A stretch of DNA of 55,678 bases, taken from assembly GCA_005223125.1 (NCBI GenBank), contig NJBH01000025.1, forward strand, positions 1-55,678, in the 5' to 3' direction. This DNA is from Promethearchaeota archaeon Loki_b32. GTDB taxonomy: Archaea; Asgardarchaeota; Lokiarchaeia; Sigyniarchaeales; SOKP01. Shown here piece by piece: positions 42,451-52,085 of this stretch (within the stretch, counting starts at the first letter, position 1; each line of letters opens with the position of its first letter). A program made the translations under genes and the position numbers. The notes under the pieces are model-generated. The model saw nothing but the letters and a program-made list of their open reading frames with translations. It searched no databases and was not told where the DNA came from.

Positions 42451-44796
42451 GTGATTTTTGTAACTGTGAATAAAGAATTTATATCTCACCCTCTAATTAA
42501 GCAAAATATAATCTCTCGACGGGAATACCAAGAGAATATTTTTATTAATTGCTTAAATAGAAACTGTTTAGTTGTCATTCCTACAGGTTTAGGGAAGACT
42601 ATTATAGCTCTAATGCTTGTCATACAAAGATTAACAGAAATTAAAAATTCTAAAGTAATAATATTAGCCCCTACTAAACCTTTAGTGGAACAGCATTATA
42701 AATCTTTCTTAGAATTGACTAAACTTCCTCAAGAATCACTTAAATCTCTTACAGGTACGATTGCTCCTGAAAAAAGAAAGGAATTATGGGCAGATTTAAG
42801 AGTTGCCTTCATGACACCTCAAGTACTTCAAAACGATCTTATTTCAAGGTTATACTCAATTAAGGATGTTTCATTAATAATTTTTGATGAATGTCATAGA
42901 GCCGTTGGAGATTATGCGTACTGCTTTATTGCTAAAAAGTATATAGATATCGCAAATAATTTACAAATTTTAGGTCTTACAGCAAGCCCAGGTTCGACTG
43001 AAGGTAAAATTAATGAGATTAAACAAAATTTATACATTGATCACATCGAAATTAGGACAGAAAAGGATTTAGATGTGAAACCCTATATCCATAAAGTGGA
43101 TAATGAATGGATAAAGCTTAAACTACCAAGCGAATTTTTAGAAATTAAAAGAATTTTAGAAGAGAAGTTAAGAAATAACTATAAAATATTAAAGGAAAAT
43201 GATTTGCTTGCTTCATATGATATACTTAAAATCACCAGAAAGGATTTATTAAAATTAAATAATTTAATTAATCGCCGGATTTCTACGGCTAGAGATGATA
43301 ACGAAAAATTCCAGATGTTTAATGCAAAAAAAATAGCGGCTAACGCTATTAGATTATCTCATATGACGGAATTAATAGAAACTCAAGGTATAAGTACTCT
43401 TAAAGACTATTTTAAAAAAAATGAAGAAAAGATTAAGAATAACACTGCAAATAAGTCTTTAAGAGAATTGTTTGCCGATAAAGATTTTAAACGAGTTCAA
43501 AAATTAACTTATGAATTACATTCTAAAGGATTAGTTCATCCAAAAATAGAAAAACTAAAAGAAATCTTAACAAAACAAATAATTGAAAATTTTAATTCGA
43601 GGATTCTTGTTTTTTGTCATTTTCGTGATTCTGTTAACAATATAGTGAATTATTTTAAAGAAAATGAAACAATAAAAATGCATAAATTTGTAGGACAAGC
43701 AACAAGGGGCTCAGATAAAGGCTTAACTCAAAAAGAACAAATTAATTTACTAAAGGAATTCAAGGAAGGAATTTATAATACCTTAGTTGGTACAAGTGTT
43801 GCAGAAGAAGGATTAGATATAGAAGAATGTGATTTAGTAGTTTTTTATGATGTTGTGCCCAGTGCTATACGTTCTATTCAACGTCGTGGTCGTACAGGAA
43901 GAAAGAAAGATGGAAAAGTTTTTGTTCTGATGGCAAAAGGTACTCGAGATGAAGGTTATTATTGGGCTGAAAAAACTAAGGAAAAAAATATGAAAGTCAG
44001 TTTAGAAAAAATAAAAAATTCTGAAACTCAATCGAAAGGAGAGCAATCAAATCTTTTGAATTTTATAAACTCTGAAGAAAATGATGGAGCTGATTCATTA
44101 GAACAAAACATATCAGAGCTAGGTTTAATTAAGAAGATTGAAGGTGCTGAAGAATATGAAATCATCTGTGATAATCGTGAAACTGCTTCTCCAGTTGTAA
44201 GAAATCTATCATTGATTGGAATGAACATAAAATTAGAGCAATTACCTGTCGCTGATTACATTGTTTCGGAAAGAGTAGGAATTGAAAGGAAATCTGCTAA
44301 AGATTTTAATGACTCTATCATTGATGGAAGATTATTTACCGAATTAAGTGAGCTTAGAGAACATTTTTTAAGGCCAATTCTCATTTTGGAGGGAAATCCA
44401 TTTAAAAGTTTAAATATTAGCGAAAACGCTCTTTATGGTGCAATAACTTCGATAATTGTTAACCTAGGTATCTCAATCTATAAAACAGAAAACTCAATCG
44501 AGACAGCTCAATTTATCTATCAACTAGCTAAAAAAGAGCATTCAACTAAAAAATCTTCCCTAAAGTTAAGATTTGATAAAGCGCCTATTGAAACTTCTCG
44601 CTTATTGGAATATATAGTTGCGGGAATTCCAGGTGTAAATACACTTCGAGCGAAAAGCCTATTGAAAGAATTAAAGACATTACAAAATGTTTTCTTATCA
44701 GATATTCCAGATTTGACAAAAATCGAGAATATTGGAAAAAAAATTGCTCAACAAATTTATAAAATTAGCCGATATAAATATAAAAACAGCCAATAA
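42451..44796 (+). CDS. hef: Hef helicase/nuclease (XPF/FANCM family)
   Basis: Hef processes stalled replication forks. The N-terminal SF2 helicase has Walker A PTGLGKT (residues 44-50), DECH (146-149), LTASPGS and QRRGRTGR. Then comes an ERCC4 nuclease domain with CDNRETASPVVRNL and VGIERKSAKDF (the GDxnERKx3D site, with V-G-I-ERK), and two helix-hairpin-helix motifs at the end (IVAGIPGVNTLRAKSLL, TKIENIGKKIAQQI). At 781 residues it is full length. GTG 42466 with GGTGAT at about ten bases is an alternative start to GTG 42451. Present in Euryarchaeota-like and Asgard lineages. Confidence 0.92.
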   Translation: MIFVTVNKEFISHPLIKQNIISRREYQENIFINCLNRNCLVVIPTGLGKTIIALMLVIQRLTEIKNSKVIILAPTKPLVEQHYKSFLELTKLPQESLKSLTGTIAPEKRKELWADLRVAFMTPQVLQNDLISRLYSIKDVSLIIFDECHRAVGDYAYCFIAKKYIDIANNLQILGLTASPGSTEGKINEIKQNLYIDHIEIRTEKDLDVKPYIHKVDNEWIKLKLPSEFLEIKRILEEKLRNNYKILKENDLLASYDILKITRKDLLKLNNLINRRISTARDDNEKFQMFNAKKIAANAIRLSHMTELIETQGISTLKDYFKKNEEKIKNNTANKSLRELFADKDFKRVQKLTYELHSKGLVHPKIEKLKEILTKQIIENFNSRILVFCHFRDSVNNIVNYFKENETIKMHKFVGQATRGSDKGLTQKEQINLLKEFKEGIYNTLVGTSVAEEGLDIEECDLVVFYDVVPSAIRSIQRRGRTGRKKDGKVFVLMAKGTRDEGYYWAEKTKEKNMKVSLEKIKNSETQSKGEQSNLLNFINSEENDGADSLEQNISELGLIKKIEGAEEYEIICDNRETASPVVRNLSLIGMNIKLEQLPVADYIVSERVGIERKSAKDFNDSIIDGRLFTELSELREHFLRPILILEGNPFKSLNISENALYGAITSIIVNLGISIYKTENSIETAQFIYQLAKKEHSTKKSSLKLRFDKAPIETSRLLEYIVAGIPGVNTLRAKSLLKELKTLQNVFLSDIPDLTKIENIGKKIAQQIYKISRYKYKNSQ

Positions 44797-44932
44797 ATTC
44801 TGGTTATATTGAAATCTCTATTTTATTTAAACAATAAAAAAGATTTTTAATAACTTCAATAATAATTTATAGTAATATTGACTTTTATTGAGTAAGGATA
44901 CAAGTTCAAAAAAAAGCTGAGCGAAGAAAGAT

Positions 44933-45517
44933 ATGATAAAATTTAAAGTGGTTGTTGCTGGTGCTAAAAATGTGGGAAAAACTAGTTTACTTCGGCGTTT
45001 TGCTACTGGTAAATTCGAAAAATCTACGTTATCTACAATTGGTGTTGATTTTGAAACGAAAAAAGTAGTCGTTGATGATACGGAGATACTTCTAAATATT
45101 TGGGATTTCGCAGGTGAGAAAAAGTTTCGACTTCTTTTTCCTTCTTATATTTCTGGCGCTTCTGGTGCTTTAATGTTATATGATATAACAAATAAAGAGT
45201 CTTTGAATGATCTTCTTGACTGGATAAATGTTATTTCTTCGGTTCCTAATCCACCTAAGACTAAAATATTAATCGAAGCAAAAATCGATTTAAAAAGAAA
45301 GGTGCAAAGAGAAGACGCTCAAAAATTATTTGAAAAAAATAAATTTAAAGGAGAAATATTAAGTACTTCTTCAAAAACTGGTGAAAATGTTGAAAAAGCT
45401 TTTGAAATGCTGGGAAGAGAAATTCTTAAAACTTCTTTAAAGAAATGTCCTAATTGTGAAAAGTTATATCCACTAGAATTAAAATTTTGCCAATATTGTG
45501 GTACCAAAACAAGTTAA
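44933..45517 (+). CDS. Ras-like small GTPase fused to a C-terminal zinc ribbon (194 aa)
   Basis: G1 AGAKNVGKTSLL (residues 9-20), G2 STIGVDF, G3 WDFAGEKKF, G4 EAKIDLK (Ala replaces the Asn of NKxD) and G5 STSSKTGEN. After the GTPase domain ends near residue 168, CPNCEKLYPLELKFCQYCG makes a zinc ribbon of the CxxC-x11-CxxC type. In eukaryotic Ras proteins this place carries the lipid-anchor tail; here a zinc knuckle takes it and could mediate protein or nucleic-acid binding. Single gene, own promoter. Confidence 0.9.
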   Translation: MIKFKVVVAGAKNVGKTSLLRRFATGKFEKSTLSTIGVDFETKKVVVDDTEILLNIWDFAGEKKFRLLFPSYISGASGALMLYDITNKESLNDLLDWINVISSVPNPPKTKILIEAKIDLKRKVQREDAQKLFEKNKFKGEILSTSSKTGENVEKAFEMLGREILKTSLKKCPNCEKLYPLELKFCQYCGTKTS

Positions 45518-45693
45518 ATTTTAATCTTCCCTTTTATTTTCATCATTTTTTTAAAACTCATTCTGTTTGAAAACATAAAATTGAGATTTGTTGTTAAAAT
45601 TGATTTTATGAATCAGTTTTCTTTCTTAAAGTAAAATTTATTTATAACAATAAATAAGAGAAGATATATTATAACGTACCAAGGTTGTAAAAA

Positions 45694-46125
45694 TTGAACT
45701 ATAATATCAATCAAGATATTCAAGAGATAGTAAAAAGACTTAAAAACGAGAATATTTCTTTTGAAGACAAAAAAGTTTTAGTTACTGGGGGGGCTGGTTT
45801 TCTAGGTTCTTGGGTATGTGATGTTTTAATTGAACAAGGAGCCTATTGTATATGTTTAGATAATCTTTCCTCAGGACGCCCTGAAAATGTACTACATCTC
45901 ATGGAAAAGGACAATTTCCGCTTTATTAATCATGATATCTCTTACCCTATATATTTTGGAATGAGTTATCACCCGTTAGGAATTTGCATAGGTGACATTA
46001 AGAAAATTGATATTGTTATGCACATGGCTAGTAGAGCGTCCCCATTCGAATTTAAAGAAGAATTAATTAATCGCAAGAAGGAGATAAGTAATCTTCCATC
46101 ATTCTCATCTAACAGAGATTCTTGA
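45694..46125 (+). CDS. NAD-dependent sugar-nucleotide epimerase/dehydratase, 3'-truncated
   Basis: The N-terminal Rossmann part is intact: VLVTGGAGFLGSWVCDVLIE (GxxGxxG), CLDNLSSGRPENV, and MHMASRASPFEF, where the SDR enzyme would continue into the second half. After about 46052 the sequence ceases to match and becomes the antisense of the UvrD-like gene. A full protein has about 310 residues; only 115 are left. The similarity is strongest to UDP-glucuronate decarboxylase and UDP-glucose epimerase types. TTG start near 45694. Confidence 0.75.
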   Translation: MNYNINQDIQEIVKRLKNENISFEDKKVLVTGGAGFLGSWVCDVLIEQGAYCICLDNLSSGRPENVLHLMEKDNFRFINHDISYPIYFGMSYHPLGICIGDIKKIDIVMHMASRASPFEFKEELINRKKEISNLPSFSSNRDS

Positions 46126-47255
46126 TTTTGATTTGAAACAGCGATTCCTTCTTTCAATAAAGCGTTTTTTATCACCTCTGAAAAATTTTGATTACTATCA
46201 ATCCGTAAAAGTATTAAAATATCACCTTCAGAATAATTTTTCTTCTGAATTAATGCTTTACAAATTTTAGCAATACCTTTTGCTTCGTAATTTTGATTTT
46301 TAAAACGATACAAATGAATCTCTCCATCTTCTGCATCTTCTTTTGGCTTTAATTCCTTTGGAACTCGATCCTTATCAAGATTTGCAACAAATTGAGAAAG
46401 TTTTATTATTTTTTTATCACATCTTTGACATATCTTTAAATCATACACATCTGCCGATGAAAAATTTTCTTCAAAGCTCCTTATTCCATCAGGATAAGCA
46501 AATCTAAAGCCATAAATACTTTGATCATCATCTCCTATTCCATAAATGTTTGATCCTTGATCTCTTAAAGCATAGATTAAAGCTAAATCACAACGATTTA
46601 AATCTTGAAACTCATCAATCAATACAAATTCAAAATCCCTTTCTAATTTAAAATCACCTATCTGCTCAATTGATTTCTTCACTTGATAAACAAGTTCAGA
46701 TCTCAAAATGTAAGTATATATTTTTCGATGTGATCCCCATGCTCCAAGAAAATTGGATGTAAATCGATCATCATCATTACTATCTTCATCTGCTTTTAAT
46801 GTATCCCAATCAGCTGACAATTTTCGGAAATAATCTCTAATCTTTTTCTTTTCACTTTTTAATATCACTTTTAATTCTTCAAAAACTAAATTATTTTCCT
46901 CCCAATCATCAACTACTCGTATTGGTGTGGGTAATTGATGATTAGCGATTAGTTCTTGATTTCGTATTAATTGTCTAAATGCAAATGAGTGTAAAGTTGA
47001 AACATAGAGCATTTTTTCTTCTCCTCTCAAAAATTCTTTTAAACGTTGAGAAAGTTCTGCAGCGGCGGCTCTAGTAAATGTTACAATTGGTATATCTTCT
47101 GGAGATATATTCTTTTCAGATATCATATAAGCAATCTTTCTTATAATAGTAAAAGTTTTTCCAGTTCCAGGACCAGCTATTAAAACAGAATGTCTATCTA
47201 AATCGCATGAGGCATATAACTTTTGTTCATCAGTTAGATTTTCGTCCCAACTCAT
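45969..47255 (-). CDS. UvrD/Rep-type superfamily 1 helicase, 3'-truncated
   Basis: Walker A AGPGTGKT (residues 27-34), VTFTRAAAAEL (motif Ia), STLHSFAFRQL, LIDEFQDLN (motif II), GDDDQSIYGFRFA (motif III) and RCDKKIIKLSQFV (motif IV). The chain then reaches LLISFLRLIN and runs into sequence antisense to the epimerase (SMGDALLAMC-like and beyond). Motifs V and VI are missing, so the helicase is not functional as encoded. It normally unwinds DNA in repair. The start MSWDENLTDEQKLYA is convincing. Confidence 0.85.
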   Translation of the reverse strand: MSWDENLTDEQKLYASCDLDRHSVLIAGPGTGKTFTIIRKIAYMISEKNISPEDIPIVTFTRAAAAELSQRLKEFLRGEEKMLYVSTLHSFAFRQLIRNQELIANHQLPTPIRVVDDWEENNLVFEELKVILKSEKKKIRDYFRKLSADWDTLKADEDSNDDDRFTSNFLGAWGSHRKIYTYILRSELVYQVKKSIEQIGDFKLERDFEFVLIDEFQDLNRCDLALIYALRDQGSNIYGIGDDDQSIYGFRFAYPDGIRSFEENFSSADVYDLKICQRCDKKIIKLSQFVANLDKDRVPKELKPKEDAEDGEIHLYRFKNQNYEAKGIAKICKALIQKKNYSEGDILILLRIDSNQNFSEVIKNALLKEGIAVSNQNQESLLDENDGRLLISFLRLINSSLNSNGDALLAMCITISIFLMSPMQIPNG

Positions 47256-47411
47256 TTTTCTAAACTCTTTAAGATTATCTTATCCCAATTATAAAAAAAT
47301 TAAAAACTCATTTTTGTCTTATTATCTTAAGTCTCTAATACTTTAAAGGAACTTATATTAAATAAATAAAACCTTTTATATAACAATATTAGCTGCTTAG
47401 TAGATGAATTA

Positions 47412-48011
47412 CTATTGAAAAAATTGAAAATAACCGAGTTTATACATTTTAAATAATATTTTTGCTTCATGAAAAACATCATCTACCGCTCTATGCGCCT
47501 CTTTGTAATTAATGTTTGGAAAAAAGAAATTCCATGCTTCTTCTACTTTTGGCCATTTATAATCTTCCAGATCTTCTTTCCAAAATGATTTAATTTTTAC
47601 ATGATTAGTAGCTGTTAACATGATACATGGTAATTCTTTTGGAATTTTAAAATTTCGAGTCTTTAAAAAGCTGAGGTCAAATAGTTTATTAAAAGCAGTA
47701 ACATGATACTTATTGAAAATTGCTTGTAACTCTTGAGCAACCTCATCAAATGTTGGAGCTTTTTCTACTTCTTCGAAGGTTAAATTTGAATTCTTAAAAA
47801 TCCAAGAATCTCGAAATCTTTCAGTAAATGAAGATTCTTTCACTAGTGAATTAAAAATAACTTTTATCAAGCCAGTCTCTAAATCTAATTCTACAATTCC
47901 AATTTCAACGATTAAATCGTATTCTGGATCTAATCCTGTTGTTTCAATATCAATAACAGCAATTTTTTTAGGTTTTATTGATTTTGTAAAATCTGTAATA
48001 TCACGAAAAAT
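47412..48011 (-). CDS. DEDDh 3'-5' exonuclease (DnaQ-like) without a standard start codon
   Basis: The exonuclease fold needs IAVIDIETTGLDP at its start (Exo I), encoded at about 47963-47925, upstream of the first ATG/GTG/TTG-type start (TTG 47870). Exo II is seen as AFNKLFDLSFL and Exo III as AHRAVDDVFHEA (HxAxxD). The frame is open to 48011 but holds only ATT/ATA-type codons as possible starts. The frame thus lacks a normal start, as with the GTPase at 14.4-14.9 kb. Likely role: 3'-5' trimming in DNA or RNA repair. Confidence 0.75.
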   Translation of the reverse strand: MFRDITDFTKSIKPKKIAVIDIETTGLDPEYDLIVEIGIVELDLETGLIKVIFNSLVKESSFTERFRDSWIFKNSNLTFEEVEKAPTFDEVAQELQAIFNKYHVTAFNKLFDLSFLKTRNFKIPKELPCIMLTATNHVKIKSFWKEDLEDYKWPKVEEAWNFFFPNINYKEAHRAVDDVFHEAKILFKMYKLGYFQFFQ

Positions 48012-48491
48012 TTAAAACATCCCAGTTAACAGGTATTTAATATTTTTGTACTCATTATTTTAAATATTCTCTATTTAAAATAATTTAGACATAGATTCAA
48101 TACGTTAAATAATAAAAATCTTGTAAGATATAATAGATATTTGGGTAATTAGAGCATATACAATTGATATCCAAATTTTTATTATTTATAAGCGTTTAAT
48201 ATCTCTTATATAAGAAAATGTAAATTAGAGAAATGATTTTATCAATATTTTATAAGCCAATTAAAGATGGGAGTCTTAAAAGAGAAAAAATAATTTAATA
48301 TTCAAAATATGAAACTTGAAGATACAAATTCTATTAAATAATCAATTGATTAAAAAATTTTCTTCTTTAAATTGGATTTACTCGAACTAAGAGGATTCCA
48401 GCACTAAATCATCAATTTATGTTAGTTTATGGTTAAGCTCCTTAATAAAGAATATCCTTCTTCTTCACGTTGGATCAATTTTAATTAAGAC
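48012..48491. other. Gene-free AT-rich stretch
   Basis: 480 bp between the exonuclease and the XPD-like helicase. No reading frame with recognisable similarity, tRNA or strong hairpin is seen. The promoter of the exonuclease gene should lie in the first 100 bp. Confidence 0.4.
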
Positions 48492-50576
48492 TTAGATTGT
48501 ATTCCAGAATAATTCTAAATTCCTCCCTAATTCGCCCGGATTATCTCCAATAATCTTTAGCACATCTTCATTATTAATCCAGTCAGAAAGATGTTGTTTT
48601 ATATCATAGTCATTATAACGATAATCTAAAAAAATAATTGCTCCTTTATCTTCCAATCTTCTTATCGGGCGACCAGCAGCTTGGTTTGCTTTTCTTATAG
48701 CAGGTTCGATATATCCGAAGAATTTTCCTTTACTTTCAAATTTTTGGTTAAAGTATGATATTTTTCTTCGAATATATGCATTCATAGGCGCAAAGGGGAG
48801 CCCAATAATGATTACATGTTCCATATCTTTACCGGGGAAATCTTCCCCTTCAGAATTCCTACCTCCTAAAACACCCAATAAGACAGCTCCTTTATTGCCT
48901 GATTTTGCTTTAAATCCTTTAATCATTTTTGCATTATCAATGTTTCGTCCTTCCCTAAATATTTCTCTTCCGTTTCTTCTAATAATTTCTTCCAATCTAT
49001 CTTGCTTTAATATTTTGGAATTCAATTTATGCAAGAAATCATAAGATACACAGAAAATGCCAACATTTCCATTTTTTACCTTGAGCATTTCATTTATTTT
49101 TTGATTTATTTTTCTAAAATTCTCTAGATTCTCTCTTTGGTGATATGCGGAAGTAACTCCTAAAACAATACAAGCTTTTATATTCTCTTTTCTAAATGGA
49201 GATTCAATTTTCTCTAAATGAAACTTTTTAGAAGAATTGCTTATCCCTGTTAAGCTTAAATAAACTTCTGGTATTAGTGTACCTGACATATGTAAAGTAC
49301 AGTAAGTTAAGTTCAAGATAGGTTGAATAAATTCTTGAGGATCTAAAGGTTTGATTTCTAACCTGGATTCAAATGCATTCTTTGTTTTTTCAAGAAAATG
49401 ACCAATAAAATGAGTTTTAGATAAGCTGTTATCTAATGTAATTCTTATGAAATTTTTCCAAAATTCTATAAAAGTTAACAACCAATTTCTCACAACTTTC
49501 TTTTTAAAAACTTGTTCTGACGTGTGTACAGAAAAGGCAAATTCCTGAGCACTTTCTAGAATATTATTTAACTGTAATGTGTCTGAAATATTAGTTCCCA
49601 TAAGTAATTCATTTAATAATTGGCTTGGAATTAACGGATATAAAAATTCTGTTACCTTTTTATTTTTTATAGTGAAATTATTAAATTCTGACTCTTGGTT
49701 TTTAAAATATTTTTCAACTGTTTTAAAAAATCTCTCAAATGGTCTGAAATAATCCTTATTGATGTATCCTTTACGATATTGTTTAATGAGGACGTCACTA
49801 TGGATTAATACACGTTCTGATAATCTTTTTTCATTTACTTCTAAAACTGTATCTGTTAGATTATGGCATTCATCTACAATTAGTATACATTCAGATAAAT
49901 CCTTTTCAACATCAGGAAGTAGAACGTTACTAAGAATAAACGGATTGAATACCCAAAGATAATTGCATATAATAATTTTCATAAATCCTAATAATTTCTT
50001 CACAAAATAATAGGGACAAATTTCATTTTTTTTACAAATCTCTATAATTTCATTGATATCTACTACCTTTTTTTTAAATTCAAGAAATAGCTCAGATAAC
50101 AAAGGTTTATCATGAGCCGGAATGTTTTTGTCTTCCTCATTAAATTCTTCGAGATTTTTAAATGGTTCATAATATTTACATCCATTCTCTTCTTTCCTTA
50201 AACTAGCACAGAGTTTTGTCAATTCTTCCAAATTGGGTTTTTCTTTAATAATTTCTGACTGAATACACATATTTTTTCTTCCACGGAGAGAAATACCATT
50301 GACTTCAGGACGAATTTTATTGATTTTTTGTAATTCATTAATAATTCTATCATTCTGTTGGTATGTTCTACACAGGTATATTAATTTGAAATTTTTATTA
50401 TAAAGAAAAGGTAAGACACTGGATAATCCTATTATACTCTTTCCAGTTCCATTTGGAGCGATTAGAATAAAATTATCTCCTTGAGAACATGATTTCTTAA
50501 TTTTTTCAATAATGGTCTTTTGTCCTTTCCTATATGTTTGATATGGGAAAAAATCAGTGAAATCCAAATCTTTCAT
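48492..50576 (-). CDS. XPD/Rad3-type iron-sulfur DNA helicase
   Basis: A 694-residue SF2 helicase of the XPD/DinG group. Walker A APNGTGKS (residues 40-47), Walker B DECHN (236-240), and a cluster of Cys between them (C105 in RKNMC, C124, C134, and C188 in ICPYYF, with C182 nearby), arranged like the XPD 4Fe-4S domain. In the C-terminal lobe VLLGVLGGRNSEGEDFPG (motif V) and QAAGRPIRRLEDKG (motif VI) are clear. It unwinds 5'-3' in repair or transcription-linked processes. It has its own promoter region; the next gene is 513 bp away. Confidence 0.9.
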   Translation of the reverse strand: MKDLDFTDFFPYQTYRKGQKTIIEKIKKSCSQGDNFILIAPNGTGKSIIGLSSVLPFLYNKNFKLIYLCRTYQQNDRIINELQKINKIRPEVNGISLRGRKNMCIQSEIIKEKPNLEELTKLCASLRKEENGCKYYEPFKNLEEFNEEDKNIPAHDKPLLSELFLEFKKKVVDINEIIEICKKNEICPYYFVKKLLGFMKIIICNYLWVFNPFILSNVLLPDVEKDLSECILIVDECHNLTDTVLEVNEKRLSERVLIHSDVLIKQYRKGYINKDYFRPFERFFKTVEKYFKNQESEFNNFTIKNKKVTEFLYPLIPSQLLNELLMGTNISDTLQLNNILESAQEFAFSVHTSEQVFKKKVVRNWLLTFIEFWKNFIRITLDNSLSKTHFIGHFLEKTKNAFESRLEIKPLDPQEFIQPILNLTYCTLHMSGTLIPEVYLSLTGISNSSKKFHLEKIESPFRKENIKACIVLGVTSAYHQRENLENFRKINQKINEMLKVKNGNVGIFCVSYDFLHKLNSKILKQDRLEEIIRRNGREIFREGRNIDNAKMIKGFKAKSGNKGAVLLGVLGGRNSEGEDFPGKDMEHVIIIGLPFAPMNAYIRRKISYFNQKFESKGKFFGYIEPAIRKANQAAGRPIRRLEDKGAIIFLDYRYNDYDIKQHLSDWINNEDVLKIIGDNPGELGRNLELFWNTI

Positions 50577-51089
50577 ACTTTTTGTCGGTACTCCTGAATT
50601 CTTTTTTTAAATGATTACCATGAAAATAATTTATTCTATATGCCCCAAAATTATTGTATTTGAATATTTAAAAATATTATTATTCATAATATCTTTTAAC
50701 TTATTGGTTCTGTAAGTTTAACCAGTTAAGGATTTCTTATCATAATTTTCCTAAGAAATGAAATCTTACAGAAATAACTTATTTATAACAATACTTTTAT
50801 AAATCACCTTTTGATAATTTAGGGATTCACTCTACTTTTCTTTCTTGCTTAAAAATGAATCGAATCCATCCTCGCTAGTACCATTTTTTGCTCATGTTCT
50901 ATATTTCCAAGAAAATTTAATATTTTAGAAAAATTCATTATATTTTAAATTTAGAGAGAATTTTTCTATTAGAGAAGAATTAACAGACTGAATTTAATTT
51001 AATAATAACTTCTTATTTCCTTCATTCTAATTCTTTAACTGATTTAGGGAAGAAATCTCAAAGCTAAAAGCATAAAAACACATTGTAAT
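50577..51089. other. Gene-free region with a nested hairpin
   Basis: 513 bp between XPD-like and HD-domain genes, containing the hairpin at 50708-50773. A 34-codon hydrophobic reading frame on the plus strand (from about 50610) has no supporting features and is not called. The rest is featureless AT-rich DNA. Confidence 0.35.
50708..50773. other. Nested two-stem hairpin (possible structured RNA or operator)
   Basis: Outer arms TTCTGTAAG (50708-50716) and CTTACAGAA (50765-50773), 9 bp, and inner arms ATTTCTTA (50732-50739) and TAAGAAAT (50752-50759), 8 bp, are both perfect. The double arrangement over 66 nt is unlikely by chance. It lies in the noncoding space upstream of the XPD-like gene. 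Confidence 0.45.
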
Positions 51090-51491
51090 TTATCCAATTT
51101 TAGAAGAAAGGTTTTCAGCAAAATGAACAATCCAAGCTTCATCCATAGTCGGTTCAATTGGAGAACCCCAATCTTTTAGGTTATGATGACTAGCTATTAT
51201 ATGTATTAAATCATCTAATTTTTTTGATTTAATTTCTTGACTTATTATTTTGATACCATTAATAATATGTTCTTGTTTTAAAAAAGTCTCAGTGATTTCA
51301 AAAAATCCATTCTCAGTTCTGTAGCAATTAATTTTACCAATATCATGTAAAATTGCTCCCGCTATTATTAAATCTTTATCAAGAATAATGTCTTTATTAT
51401 CTAAATTTGAAATTATTGCCAATGAAAATTTGATTGTTTGAACTGTATGTTCTAATAATCCAAAATAAAGATGAAAGAATTTAGTGATCAA
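51090..51491 (-). CDS. HD-domain phosphohydrolase (YhaM-like), 133 aa
   Basis: The HD signature is complete: GLLEHTVQTIKFS, AILHDIGKINCY, then QEHIINGI and IASHHNLKDWGSP, ending DEAWIVHFAENLSSKIG. The His/Asp residues bind two metals. The pattern ASHHxxxxWGSP with a final acidic helix is typical of the YhaM 3'-5' exoribonuclease group, but the N-terminal OB-fold of YhaM is absent and the protein begins directly at the HD domain. TTG start at 51491 with GAGGT upstream at about 12 bases. Divergent from the cluster at 51.7 kb. Confidence 0.8.
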   Translation of the reverse strand: MITKFFHLYFGLLEHTVQTIKFSLAIISNLDNKDIILDKDLIIAGAILHDIGKINCYRTENGFFEITETFLKQEHIINGIKIISQEIKSKKLDDLIHIIASHHNLKDWGSPIEPTMDEAWIVHFAENLSSKIG

Positions 51492-51692
51492 TATAAAAAT
51501 TCTACCTCAAATTTATAATTCAAATGAAAATCTATCTTTTGGATGAAAATCAATTGATAAGGAAATTGAGATAGCTATGATAAATTTTTAATTTTCTAAT
51601 ATAATTTATTAAGTTCTAACTGTCTATATAAATAAAAATCTAATGATTGGTCTTAATCATTATTAATAAGTTTGTTATTATTATTATATAGA

Positions 51693-52085
51693 ATGAATAA
51701 TGAAAAATCTTATCAAACATTTTTAGCCCAAAAGTTAAATTCTAATGAATGTAAAGTAATTCTGGAAGCACCGTATAAACATAAGAGAGTTGATATTGTC
51801 AAAATTGAGGAAAAAAAAATAATTTGTATTGAAGTAAAGATAAATAATTTTTCTAATTTACTATTTCAAGCAGCTCAGAATCTAGTTTTTTCTGATTTCT
51901 CATACATAGCAATCCCTGAAAAAAAATATTCAAATAAGATATATAAAAAAGCTAAAGAACTATCTTTAGGAATAATTTTAATAACAGACAAGAATTACAA
52001 TACAATATTGACTCCAAAACAAAATCCATATAAAATCCTAAGTTTCTATAATTATTTTAAAAACAGTCTTATGAGATGTCATTGA
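51693..52085 (+). CDS. PD-(D/E)XK-like nuclease (130 aa)
   Basis: RVDIVKIEEKKIICIEVKIN gives the nuclease core: Asp in VDIV, then Glu and Lys in IEVKI, with AAQNLVFSDFSYIAIPE as the QxxxY-like motif. This is the restriction-endonuclease-like fold. ATG 51693 is chosen because the upstream TTG (51672) adds only hydrophobic residues unlike the family. It begins the plus-strand cluster, and its stop touches the next start. Substrate not known; DNA cleavage or end-processing is the family norm. Confidence 0.65.
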   Translation: MNNEKSYQTFLAQKLNSNECKVILEAPYKHKRVDIVKIEEKKIICIEVKINNFSNLLFQAAQNLVFSDFSYIAIPEKKYSNKIYKKAKELSLGIILITDKNYNTILTPKQNPYKILSFYNYFKNSLMRCH

